Shown here: positions 1-5,052 of the stretch, one piece after another
How positions within the stretch are numbered: position 1 is the first letter of the stretch
Layout of the letters: every line of letters begins with the position of its first letter
NCBI GenBank assembly: GCA_021779695.1
Contig: JAJYAE010000311.1
Span: forward strand, 1-5,195
DNA length: 5,195 nt
Reading direction: 5' to 3'
DNA from: Acidobacteriota bacterium
Lineage (GTDB): Bacteria; Acidobacteriota; Terriglobia; Terriglobales; Acidobacteriaceae
Position numbers and translations under genes: made by a program
Notes under the pieces: generated by a model
What the model was told of the DNA's origin: nothing
The model's database searches: none
The model's input: only the letters and a program-made list of their open reading frames with translations

Positions 1-694
1 GTGCCGCGCCAATGTCGATGATCATGTGTTCGTTTGCAACATCCGGATACTGCGCGGCGACTTCATCAAAAACTTGATGGAAGAGTCCATCGGTCTTCTT
101 CATGATGTTGTCTTTGGTCATGCAGGTCACCTTGCGCCGGCCGTTGGCGCGTGCGTATTCGAATGCATGGCGAATAATGCGCTCGCAGCCGGGCCTGCTC
201 ACCAGCTTGAGGCATTGAACGACCTCGTCCGTCTGCTGATGCTCGATGCCGCCGTACAGGTCCTCTTCGTTTTCGCGGACAATCACGACATCCATCTGGG
301 GATGGCGGGTTTTCACGAAGGGAGCATAAGCGACCGCTGGTCGTACATTAGCGTAAAGCCCCAGAGTCTTGCGCAGGGTCACATTCATTGACTTGTAGCC
401 ACCCCCTTGCGGGGTTGTGATCGGCGCCTTCAGCAGAACACGGTTGCGGCGGATGGACTCCCACGCTTCGGGCTCAATCCCCGCGGTGATGCCACGCAGG
501 TAGACAGCCTCACCGAGCTCAATCGGCTCGTAATCAAGCGCAGCGCCGGCTGCATCCAGAATGCGCAGAGTGGCCTTCATGATTTCGGGACCAATGCCGT
601 CCCCATAAGCGACAGTGACAGGGACGCGAACTGCATGCCCCGGCGTGGATTCTTGAAGCAGGGAGGCGGGCATATCGACAAGGGTGGAAGGCAT
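1..694 (-). CDS. icd: NAD(P)-dependent isocitrate dehydrogenase, N-terminal part (runs off the window)
   Basis: Oxidative decarboxylation of isocitrate to 2-oxoglutarate and CO2 in the cytoplasmic TCA cycle. Reading the minus strand from the ATG at 694 gives 231 uninterrupted codons to the window edge; the remainder, including the C-terminal coenzyme-selecting residues, is missing. Visible landmarks are the N-terminal YGDGIGPE (30-37), the substrate motif KSMNVTLRK (101-109, with S102, N104 and R108 matching the SxNxxLR isocitrate-binding motif), NVRP with R118, VREN with R140, Tyr147, TKDNIM with the expected catalytic Lys194, and Asp227 as the first metal-ligand aspartate. The order and wording resemble the Thermus thermophilus/Rickettsia IDH subfamily more than the E. 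coli type. Isopropylmalate or tartrate dehydrogenase is less likely because of the SxNxxLR form. The start is supported by GAAAGGA (701-707 on the plus map), 6 nt upstream. NAD versus NADP preference cannot be read here. Confidence 0.92.
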   Translation of the reverse strand, partial: MPSTLVDMPASLLQESTPGHAVRVPVTVAYGDGIGPEIMKATLRILDAAGAALDYEPIELGEAVYLRGITAGIEPEAWESIRRNRVLLKAPITTPQGGGYKSMNVTLRKTLGLYANVRPAVAYAPFVKTRHPQMDVVIVRENEEDLYGGIEHQQTDEVVQCLKLVSRPGCERIIRHAFEYARANGRRKVTCMTKDNIMKKTDGLFHQVFDEVAAQYPDVANEHMIIDIGAA

Positions 695-720
695 GTGGGT
701 TCCTTTCGCGGTGGTAGAAT

Positions 721-749
721 TTGACCTAATACACGAAAGGAAATATACG
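721..749 (+). promoter_or_regulatory. Putative sigma70-type promoter of the winged-helix/carbonic anhydrase operon
   Basis: TTGACC (721-726) is followed after exactly 17 bp by TATACG (744-749), a good -35 with a partial -10. The -10 lies inside the left arm of the 26-bp palindrome, as expected for a repressible promoter. A competing -10, TATATT at 762-767 in the right arm, has no obvious -35. Predicted from pattern only. Confidence 0.42.
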
Positions 750-767
750 ACATTAATGTCGTATATT
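742..767. promoter_or_regulatory. Perfect 26-bp palindrome, probable operator
   Basis: Each 13-bp arm is AATATACGACATT on its own strand, and the two arms meet at the centre (754/755) without spacer or mismatch. A further copy of the half-site core GTCGTAT occurs at 772-778, three bases before the downstream ATG. Symmetric AT-rich sites of this size over a -10 box are typical of operators for dimeric winged-helix or TetR-like proteins. The neighbouring winged-helix gene is the natural candidate binder, which is an inference from position. Confidence 0.7.
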
Positions 768-771
768 GCAA
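742..771 (-). promoter_or_regulatory. Putative divergent promoter of icd
   Basis: On the minus strand TTGCAA (771-766) and TATATT (747-742) are separated by 18 bp, a plausible -35/-10 pair pointing at icd. This element lies almost entirely on the palindrome, so a protein bound there would be expected to affect both directions. The -35 matches consensus at only four positions. Confidence 0.38.
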
Positions 772-781
772 GTCGTATTTT

Positions 782-1105
782 ATGGCGGCTGTGAAAAAGT
801 CATCTCCGGCAGGTACCTGGACGTTTCTCACCAACCATTCGCACGTGCTGCTCTGCATCGCGGAGGATCCCGAAGCCCGTATGCGCGATCTTGCCGACCG
901 AGTCGGGATTACCGAGCGCGCGGTGCAGCGGATCATTGATGACCTGGCGGAATCCGGCTATCTCGAGATTGAGCGCGAAGGCCGGCGGAACAGGTACAGC
1001 GTCCATGAACAGCAGAGGTTGCGGCATCCAGTCGAAGCGCACTGCGAGCTATCAGGTCTCATTGGGCTTGTGCTTGGAAAGCCACAGAACCGCGGGCGTC
1101 GATGA
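782..1105 (+). CDS. Small winged helix-turn-helix transcriptional regulator (MarR/ArsR-like fold)
   Basis: A 107-aa protein that is essentially one winged-helix DNA-binding domain. Residues 12-29 (TWTFLTNHSHVLLCIAED) form the first helix. Residues 34-61 contain the helix-turn-helix (MRDLADRVGITERAVQRIIDDL), with the recognition helix at about 44-55. GRRNRYSV (67-74) forms the wing, and RHPVEAH (81-87) is a conserved tail. I recognise this as a widespread family of about 110 aa, annotated only as HTH or MarR-like regulators, with no known ligand. No cysteine cluster or added effector domain is visible. The ATG at 782 has no Shine-Dalgarno sequence and lies close behind two candidate -10 boxes, so the mRNA leader is short or absent. 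It is followed 62 bp later by carbonic anhydrase, probably in the same transcript. It likely binds the upstream palindrome and represses its own operon. Confidence 0.85.
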   Translation: MAAVKKSSPAGTWTFLTNHSHVLLCIAEDPEARMRDLADRVGITERAVQRIIDDLAESGYLEIEREGRRNRYSVHEQQRLRHPVEAHCELSGLIGLVLGKPQNRGRR

Positions 1106-1119
1106 GGCAGTAGAGTTTT

Positions 1120-1140
1120 GCCGGGCCGCTCGCGCCCGGC
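1120..1140 (+). other. GC-rich stem-loop between the regulator and carbonic anhydrase genes
   Basis: GCCGGGC (1120-1126) pairs perfectly with GCCCGGC (1134-1140) across a 7-nt loop. There is no T-tract after it, so it is not a standard terminator for the regulator gene. It lies 10 nt before the Shine-Dalgarno of the carbonic anhydrase and could attenuate, process or protect the mRNA. Confidence 0.5.
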
Positions 1141-1150
1141 AGACCTGGCG

Positions 1151-1157
1151 AAGGAGG
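1151..1157 (+). promoter_or_regulatory. Strong ribosome binding site that fixes the TTG start of carbonic anhydrase
   Basis: AAGGAGG sits 10 nt before TTG at 1168. There is no nearby in-frame ATG, and the protein from this TTG begins with the usual MERLIEGHKRF of the family, so the unusual initiation codon is well supported. Confidence 0.8.
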
Positions 1158-1167
1158 GAATAAAGCA

Positions 1168-1785
1168 TTGGAACGTCTAATTGAAGGACACAAGCGATTT
1201 CTTGAGAAGGTGTTCCCTGATCGCCGCGATCAATTTCATCTCTTGTCTGATCGGCAGGCCCCGCGATGGCTGATTATCACTTGCTCGGACTCACGGGTTC
1301 TGCCGGATCTGTTCCTGGGGACAGGTCCGGGAGATCTCTTCATTACGCGCAACGCCGGCAATGTGGTTCCCGTGACGAGCCATGATGTGGACGGATGCAC
1401 GGCAACCATTGAGTACGCTGTGGAAGTTTTGCGTGTGCGGCACGCCATCGTCTGTGGCCATTCTGACTGTGGTGCGATGAAGGCGGCGCTTGATCGAAAG
1501 GCACTCGAGGACCTTCCGAAAGCGCGCCGCTGGCTGCAGCATGTCGAGGCAGCCTTCGCGCATCGCCAGCCGCTGAACTCCGCGGATGGCGCCAGTGCAG
1601 AACTGGGTTCGCTTATTCGCGGCAATGTGGTTGCGCAGCTCCTGAATCTGCATGCACAGCCTTCAGTGGCGCGAGCCATCGCAGGTGGCCAATTGACCGT
1701 TCACGGCTGGTACTACGACATCCTGACGGGGCACATCGAGGAATACGATGAAGCGCAGAAGCGTTTCATGCCCTTCGGAGTTTAA
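1168..1785 (+). CDS. Beta-class carbonic anhydrase
   Basis: Zinc enzyme catalysing reversible hydration of CO2 to bicarbonate; no signal peptide is visible, so it should be cytoplasmic. The 205-aa length is typical of the bacterial beta class. The signature is complete: CSDSR (39-43) gives zinc ligand Cys39 and the Asp41-Arg43 dyad; the RNAGN loop is at 61-65; and CGHSDCGAM (96-104) supplies zinc ligands His98 and Cys101. The C-terminal GWYYDILTGHIEEYD (180-194) is the characteristic beta strand and turn. With Asp41 held by Arg43, Cys39 and the two later ligands, zinc probably keeps water as its fourth ligand, though beta enzymes can switch pH-dependently. It starts at TTG behind a strong AAGGAGG. 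The preceding winged-helix gene probably shares its transcript and may control it. Its likely role is supplying bicarbonate for carboxylations or recovering respired CO2. Confidence 0.95.
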   Translation: MERLIEGHKRFLEKVFPDRRDQFHLLSDRQAPRWLIITCSDSRVLPDLFLGTGPGDLFITRNAGNVVPVTSHDVDGCTATIEYAVEVLRVRHAIVCGHSDCGAMKAALDRKALEDLPKARRWLQHVEAAFAHRQPLNSADGASAELGSLIRGNVVAQLLNLHAQPSVARAIAGGQLTVHGWYYDILTGHIEEYDEAQKRFMPFGV

Positions 1786-1978
1786 GAGCCAGCCATCGGC
1801 AGGGAGACCTGGAACCCTATACTTCCACGATCGCTCAGGGCTGGCGGAGCTTCCACAAGTCGCCAGCATGAACATAAATTCATTCAGACTGGGCAAACTT
1901 TTGCTTCCAACTCGCGTCTGTTTAAAGCGAGAAGAGCAATGAACCACGCACTCCTCAGAAGTTCAGGTGCAAACACTC

Positions 1979-2021
1979 ATGCAATCGTCGCCTACCTTTC
2001 CTGGTAGGCATTGAATTGCGT
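1979..2021 (+). other. Two-tier stem-loop, candidate structured RNA or leader element
   Basis: An outer stem ATGCAAT (1979-1985) pairs with ATTGCGT (2015-2021) in seven pairs, one of them G-U. An internal loop of CGTC against ATTGA follows, then a perfect 7-bp inner stem GCCTACC (1990-1996) with GGTAGGC (2003-2009) and a TTTCCT loop. No T-tract follows, so a terminator is unlikely. I do not recognise a known riboswitch class. The strand is unknown; plus is chosen because of the gene downstream. Confidence 0.45.
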
Positions 2022-2133
2022 CAATCCGCTAGATCACGAAATCTTCCATCGGTCCGGGTCGAGCTGAAGCGTCGCGAGGGGGGTAAGACTGCGCTGCTTC
2101 ATCACTCACAGAGAACGGTCCAGCAGTTTTGTC

Positions 2134-2149
2134 GAAGGCATAAGCCTTC
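2134..2149 (+). other. Hairpin shortly before the start of the lyase-family gene
   Basis: GAAGGC (2134-2139) and GCCTTC (2144-2149) form a perfect 6-bp stem with an ATAA loop. It ends 13 nt before the ribosome binding site GGAGA (2163-2167). It may be a leader structure; no function can be assigned. Confidence 0.45.
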
Positions 2150-2175
2150 TCAATCGTTAGACGGAGACGTACAGC

Positions 2176-3060
2176 ATGAGCTCAAGTGGCAGACTTCGTC
2201 AGCTTCTTTCAAGGGAAGAATTTATTGTTGCTCCCGGGGCGTTTGACTGTCTTTCCGCCAAATGCGTGGAGATGGCAGGCTTCAAAGCCCTTTACATGAC
2301 AGGAATGGGCACATCGGCGAGCAAACTGGGTCTGCCGGATTACGGCCTTGCCACCATGTCGGAGATGGTCGCCAATGCCTCTTCCATGGCCGCTGCAATT
2401 GACATTCCCATCATTGCTGACGCGGATACCGGTTACGGCAATGAACTGAACATGGCCCGCACGGTGCATGAATATGAGCGGCATGGGGCTTCAGGCATTC
2501 ACATTGAGGATCAATGCTTCCCGAAAAAGTGCGGCCACCTCGACAAGAAGCAGGTGGTGCCGCGGGAGGAATTCATCAGCAAGATCCGCGCGGCCGTTGG
2601 TGCTCGCCGCAGTTCCGATTTCATCATCATTGCGCGCACGGACTCGAATGGCGTTCTGGGTTTTGAAGAGGCAATTGCGCGGGCGAATGAAGCGCTGGAG
2701 GCTGGTGCCGATCTTGCTCTGGTCGAGGCGCCTGAGTCAATGCAGCAACTGGAGCAGGTACCGGATCTTGTGAATGGCCCGTGTGTGCTGAATATGCTGC
2801 TCGGCGGTAAGAGCCCCATTCTCTCCCTGGACTCCGTCAAGGCGCTCGGCTACAGGATGGTTTTGCTCTCCGATGTCCTGCTGTGCGCGGCTATGTCAGC
2901 CTATGACTCAGCGCTCTGCCAGGTCAGGTCATCCCGCTCGCCTCTGCGTTTTGAAAATACGCTGCCTCCCAAAGAAATCTTTCAGCGTCTTGGCGCCGAA
3001 CAGTGGGATAGCCTGCGTAAAGAACGTCAGCAGGAGCTGCCGATGGCTGCCGGTCTTTAA
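2176..3060 (+). CDS. Isocitrate lyase/PEP mutase superfamily enzyme (methylisocitrate-lyase-like)
   Basis: A 294-aa TIM-barrel protein of the superfamily that cleaves C-C or P-C bonds of small carboxylates with Mg2+. The order of motifs is YMTGMG (40-45), KLGLPDYG (50-57), ADADTGYG (81-88, metal-binding Asp82 and Asp84), GIHIEDQ (107-113, Glu111), KKCGH (117-121, catalytic Cys119), IIARTD (151-156, Arg154) and LVEAP (182-186, Glu184). The KKCGH Cys is the acid used by lyases (isocitrate, 2-methylisocitrate, dimethylmalate), which favours a lyase over oxaloacetate decarboxylase or PEP mutase. The length matches PrpB-type enzymes and is far shorter than isocitrate lyase AceA. Residues 203-236 diverge from the PrpB pattern I recall, so the substrate is open. 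No prpC or prpD neighbour is present. The start is supported by GGAGA 8 nt upstream, and the gene converges on the Lrp gene. Confidence 0.88.
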   Translation: MSSSGRLRQLLSREEFIVAPGAFDCLSAKCVEMAGFKALYMTGMGTSASKLGLPDYGLATMSEMVANASSMAAAIDIPIIADADTGYGNELNMARTVHEYERHGASGIHIEDQCFPKKCGHLDKKQVVPREEFISKIRAAVGARRSSDFIIIARTDSNGVLGFEEAIARANEALEAGADLALVEAPESMQQLEQVPDLVNGPCVLNMLLGGKSPILSLDSVKALGYRMVLLSDVLLCAAMSAYDSALCQVRSSRSPLRFENTLPPKEIFQRLGAEQWDSLRKERQQELPMAAGL

Positions 3061-3136
3061 CGGTCGTCCCATGTGGCTCCTGTCGGTGCTCGCAGCTTCA
3101 GCCAGAAAATCAGGCACGCCATGAGGAGTTCAGGAT

Positions 3137-3652
3137 CTACGGCTGCATGGAGTTCAAAACGTCGCGCAGGGCGAAGCTCGTTTCGAGCCGCGTGACTCCA
3201 GGCAGCCGTGAGAGTTCCGACTGATGCAATCTTCCATAGTCATCAATTCCTCCCACTTGCGCCACCAGCATGTAGTCGTATTGGCCCGCCATGAGGTGGC
3301 AACTGACGATCTCACGGCAGCGCCGGACGGCCGCTTCAAAGGCTCCCAGCACGGTGGCTGACTGGCGATCCAGGGTAACACGGATGTAGACCGTGATATG
3401 TTTGCCCAGCATCCGATCGTCGATGACAGCACGATAGCCCCGGATCAGCCCAGAAGATTCCATGGCCTGAATGCGGCGGGAAGCAGCCGATGCGGAGAGG
3501 CCTACGGTTTCTCCGACTTCAAAATTCGTGGCACGGCCCTTTCGCTCCAGATGCTCCAGAATCGCCCGATCAAGATCGTCTAACGCGTCAGGTTGCACCC
3601 TATGGATGTTTTCGCGCGAAACTCTGCTTTTGCTGTCATGCTTTGTGCTCAT
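3137..3652 (-). CDS. Lrp/AsnC family transcriptional regulator
   Basis: A 171-aa protein with the complete Lrp layout. A 20-residue basic, poorly conserved lead is followed by the helix-turn-helix domain (LDDLDRAILEHLERKGRATN at 24-43, then VGLSASAASRRIQAMESSGLIRGYRAVID at 50-78). The effector-binding RAM domain spans about 82-165 and contains CHLMAGQYDYMLVAQV (118-133) with the GxxDY turn that usually shapes the amino-acid pocket. Such proteins form octamers or tetramers and sense amino acids. The gene is divergent from alanine dehydrogenase, the arrangement known for Lrp-type activators such as AldR and AlaR-like regulators of ald, so alanine or a related amino acid is the likely effector (inference). 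The ATG at 3652 has no clear ribosome binding site; a TAAAAA box ends 6 nt before it, so leaderless initiation is possible. Its 3' end converges on the lyase-family gene with a 76-bp gap and no clear terminator. Confidence 0.93.
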   Translation of the reverse strand: MSTKHDSKSRVSRENIHRVQPDALDDLDRAILEHLERKGRATNFEVGETVGLSASAASRRIQAMESSGLIRGYRAVIDDRMLGKHITVYIRVTLDRQSATVLGAFEAAVRRCREIVSCHLMAGQYDYMLVAQVGGIDDYGRLHQSELSRLPGVTRLETSFALRDVLNSMQP

Positions 3653-3658
3653 TTTCTA

Positions 3659-3664
3659 TTTTTA
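3659..3664 (-). promoter_or_regulatory. Possible -10 box of the Lrp gene
   Basis: On the minus strand TGC precedes TAAAAA, an extended -10-like arrangement, and exactly 6 nt (TAGAAA) separate it from the ATG. This would put transcription start at or next to the initiation codon. There is no convincing -35. Confidence 0.3.
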
Positions 3665-3681
3665 GCACGCATTTTGCATAC
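3665..3681. promoter_or_regulatory. Imperfect 17-bp dyad, possible Lrp operator
   Basis: GCACGCATTTTGCATAC is symmetric around position 3673 (GCA-TTT-TGC core, with outer pairs alternating match and mismatch). Its length, AT-rich centre and position just upstream of the Lrp start and within the ald upstream region fit an Lrp-type site. The match is weak. Confidence 0.35.
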
Positions 3682-3766
3682 ATTGACCACTGGAAGCGAC
3701 GTAGGATGTGGGACAGTGCCGATGCGGGCGGGTTTCATACCGCCTGCGACCTGCTGAATGCTCTAG

Positions 3767-3776
3767 GTGAGCTCAC
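3767..3776. promoter_or_regulatory. Perfect 10-bp palindrome upstream of ald
   Basis: GTGAGCTCAC lies 50 bp before the ald start, in the 174-bp lrp-ald intergenic region. It could be a binding site or a small hairpin in the ald leader, but it is short enough to occur by chance. Confidence 0.25.
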
Positions 3777-3813
3777 GGCAGCATGACATTGGCGAAAGTT
3801 GCAACCAACCGGC

Positions 3814-3820
3814 AAGGAGG
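3814..3820 (+). promoter_or_regulatory. Ribosome binding site that fixes the ald start
   Basis: AAGGAGG lies 6 nt before ATG at 3827. It decides against an in-frame upstream ATG at 3767, which would add 20 residues not found in the family. Confidence 0.85.
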
Positions 3821-3826
3821 CGAGAG

Positions 3827-4942
3827 ATGATCATCGGCGTTCCCAAAGAGATCAAGGACAATGAAGCGCGGGTTGGTGTGACGCCGGCCGGAGTGAAGGC
3901 GCTGATCGAGGCGGGCCACACCGTGCTGGTTGAAACGATGGCTGGAGCGCAGTCCGGTTTTGACGATGCCGAGTACCAGAACGCAGGCGCCGAGATTGTT
4001 GGCGATGCCGGTCATGTCTGGGGTCATGCGGAGACGGTGGTCAAGGTAAAGGAGCCCGTCGAAACTGAGTACGGTTATTTTCGAGAGGGCTTGGTCCTAT
4101 TTACGTATCTCCATCTGGCGCCTTTGCCGGAACTGACCAATCGGCTGCTTCAGGCCAAGGTGATCGGCATCGCCTATGAAACGGTGCGCGACCGCAACGG
4201 CATGCTGCCGCTGCTGATGCCCATGAGTGAGGTTGCGGGCCGGATGAGCGTGCAGGTGGGCGCCAGTTATCTTGAGAAGGAGCGTGGCGGGCGCGGCATT
4301 CTGCTGGGTGGCGTCCCGGGCGTGCCTCCGGCGCGGGTAACCATCATTGGCGGCGGCATCGTGGGCACCAACGCGGCCAAGATTGCACTGGGCTTCGGTG
4401 CGAAAGTGACGCTGGTCGACGTCAACCTCAATCGATTGCGGGAACTCGATGATCTGTTCGGCGGCCGGCTCTACACACTCGCTTCGAACAGTTACAACAT
4501 TGCGCAGGCGACCCGGGAGGCCGATCTCGTCATTGGCGGTGTCCTGATTCCGGGGGCGACGGCACCCAGGATCGTGACCCGGGCGATGGTGGGGCAGATG
4601 AAAAAGGGCGCGGTGATTGTGGATGTTGCCATTGACCAGGGAGGCTGCGTGGAGACGGCGCGTCCCACTTCGCACTCGAGTCCAAGCTACACGGTGGACG
4701 GAGTCGTCCACTATTGCGTGACGAACATGCCGGGGGCCGTTCCGCACACCTCAACGCTGGCACTCACTAATTCAACATTCCCCTACCTGATGCGGCTTGC
4801 CAGCCTTGGCGCGACAGATGCATTGCGTAAGGATCAAGGTCTTGCCGAGGGTCTGAACACGTGGCTTGGCGTCCTTACACATCGTGGGGTGGCAGAGAGT
4901 CAGCACAGGCCCTGGAGTGCACCCGCAAGCGTACTCGCCTAG
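3827..4942 (+). CDS. ald: Alanine dehydrogenase
   Basis: NAD-dependent, reversible oxidative deamination of L-alanine to pyruvate and ammonia in the cytoplasm. From ATG 3827 the protein has 371 aa, the same as the Mycobacterium tuberculosis enzyme, and begins with the diagnostic [20 protein letters not shown]. The catalytic residues stand at the standard numbers: Arg15, Lys75 (VKVKEP), His96 (YLHLAP) and Asp270 (VAIDQGG). The Rossmann fold follows with GGGIVG (175-180) and the acidic Asp198 (LVDVN) that favours NAD over [14 protein letters not shown] (301-310) and GLNTW (342-346) are further family marks. The last 15 or so residues are divergent. Saccharopine dehydrogenase or transhydrogenase alpha are excluded by length and by these motifs. 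The divergent Lrp-family gene is the likely local regulator. The enzyme may allow growth on alanine or recycle NADH; some homologues also aminate glyoxylate. Confidence 0.97.
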   Translation: MIIGVPKEIKDNEARVGVTPAGVKALIEAGHTVLVETMAGAQSGFDDAEYQNAGAEIVGDAGHVWGHAETVVKVKEPVETEYGYFREGLVLFTYLHLAPLPELTNRLLQAKVIGIAYETVRDRNGMLPLLMPMSEVAGRMSVQVGASYLEKERGGRGILLGGVPGVPPARVTIIGGGIVGTNAAKIALGFGAKVTLVDVNLNRLRELDDLFGGRLYTLASNSYNIAQATREADLVIGGVLIPGATAPRIVTRAMVGQMKKGAVIVDVAIDQGGCVETARPTSHSSPSYTVDGVVHYCVTNMPGAVPHTSTLALTNSTFPYLMRLASLGATDALRKDQGLAEGLNTWLGVLTHRGVAESQHRPWSAPASVLA

Positions 4943-4983
4943 CGGGAAGCAGGCTCAAGCGTGAAGCTCCGATCAAGGTACTT

Positions 4984-5002
4984 CAGCGCAGGTAACGCGC
5001 TG
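4984..5002 (+). other. Stem-loop after ald, weak terminator candidate
   Basis: CAGCGC (4984-4989) pairs with GCGCTG (4997-5002) around a 7-nt loop, 41 bp after the ald stop. There is no T-tract directly behind it; the nearest T-rich run starts about 18 nt later. It may be only an mRNA end-protecting hairpin. Confidence 0.3.
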
Positions 5003-5040
5003 CGAAGGCGTGCGTATGGCTCTTTGTCTTGAGTAACGCC

Positions 5041-5046
5041 TATAAT
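5041..5046 (+). promoter_or_regulatory. Consensus -10 box placed for leaderless transcription
   Basis: A perfect TATAAT ends 6 nt before the ATG at 5053, so RNA should start at or within a base or two of the initiation codon. No Shine-Dalgarno can fit between them. A good -35 at 16-18 bp spacing is not visible. Confidence 0.6.
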
Positions 5047-5052
5047 CGCGGC

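Larger units (their letters stand above)
1786..2175. other. 390-bp stretch without a convincing gene
   Basis: Short open frames exist here on both strands, but they lack ribosome binding sites or recognisable protein composition and overlap flanking genes. A weak long-range complementarity, GCCAGCC (1788-1794) with GGCTGGC (1839-1845), follows the carbonic anhydrase stop without a T-tract. The second half (1979-2175) is rich in inverted repeats and is presumably the promoter-leader region of the gene at 2176. I could not place a good -35/-10 pair. Confidence 0.6.

Noticed and set aside
26..724. Two plus-strand open frames opposite icd (26-391 and 407-724)
   Set aside because: The minus strand reads an uninterrupted isocitrate dehydrogenase with all its motifs; the plus frames are its shadows.
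577..936. Minus-strand open frame of 119 codons crossing the icd start, the palindrome and the regulator gene
   Set aside because: It would bridge two well-supported genes and the promoter region in another frame; its composition (Ser/Arg rich) is not protein-like.
1748..1942. 64-codon open frame starting inside the end of the carbonic anhydrase gene
   Set aside because: Its first 12 codons overlap the carbonic anhydrase end, there is no ribosome binding site, and the sequence resembles nothing I know.
1979..2160. Glycine, guanidine or other known riboswitch before the lyase-family gene
   Set aside because: I looked for the conserved cores of these classes and could not find them; only generic stems are visible.
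2016..2246. 76-codon open frame running into the lyase-family gene
   Set aside because: It overlaps the well-supported start at 2176 by 71 bp in another frame and lacks a ribosome binding site.
3274..3281. Extra copy of the operator word GTCGTATT inside the Lrp gene
   Set aside because: A single unpaired 7-8 bp word within coding sequence for the conserved QYDYM region is most likely chance.
3683..3707. TTGACC followed by TAGGAT as an ald promoter
   Set aside because: The spacer is only 13 bp, too short for a sigma70 promoter; the ald promoter remains unplaced.
3767..3826. Upstream in-frame ATG that would lengthen ald by 20 residues
   Set aside because: AAGGAGG sits 6 nt before the ATG at 3827, and the family begins with MIIGVPKE at that point.
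4097..4747. Long open frame of 216 codons on the minus strand inside ald
   Set aside because: It is antisense to strongly conserved catalytic ald sequence, is rich in His/Arg as expected from an antisense frame of a GC-rich gene, and has no ribosome binding site or recognisable family.
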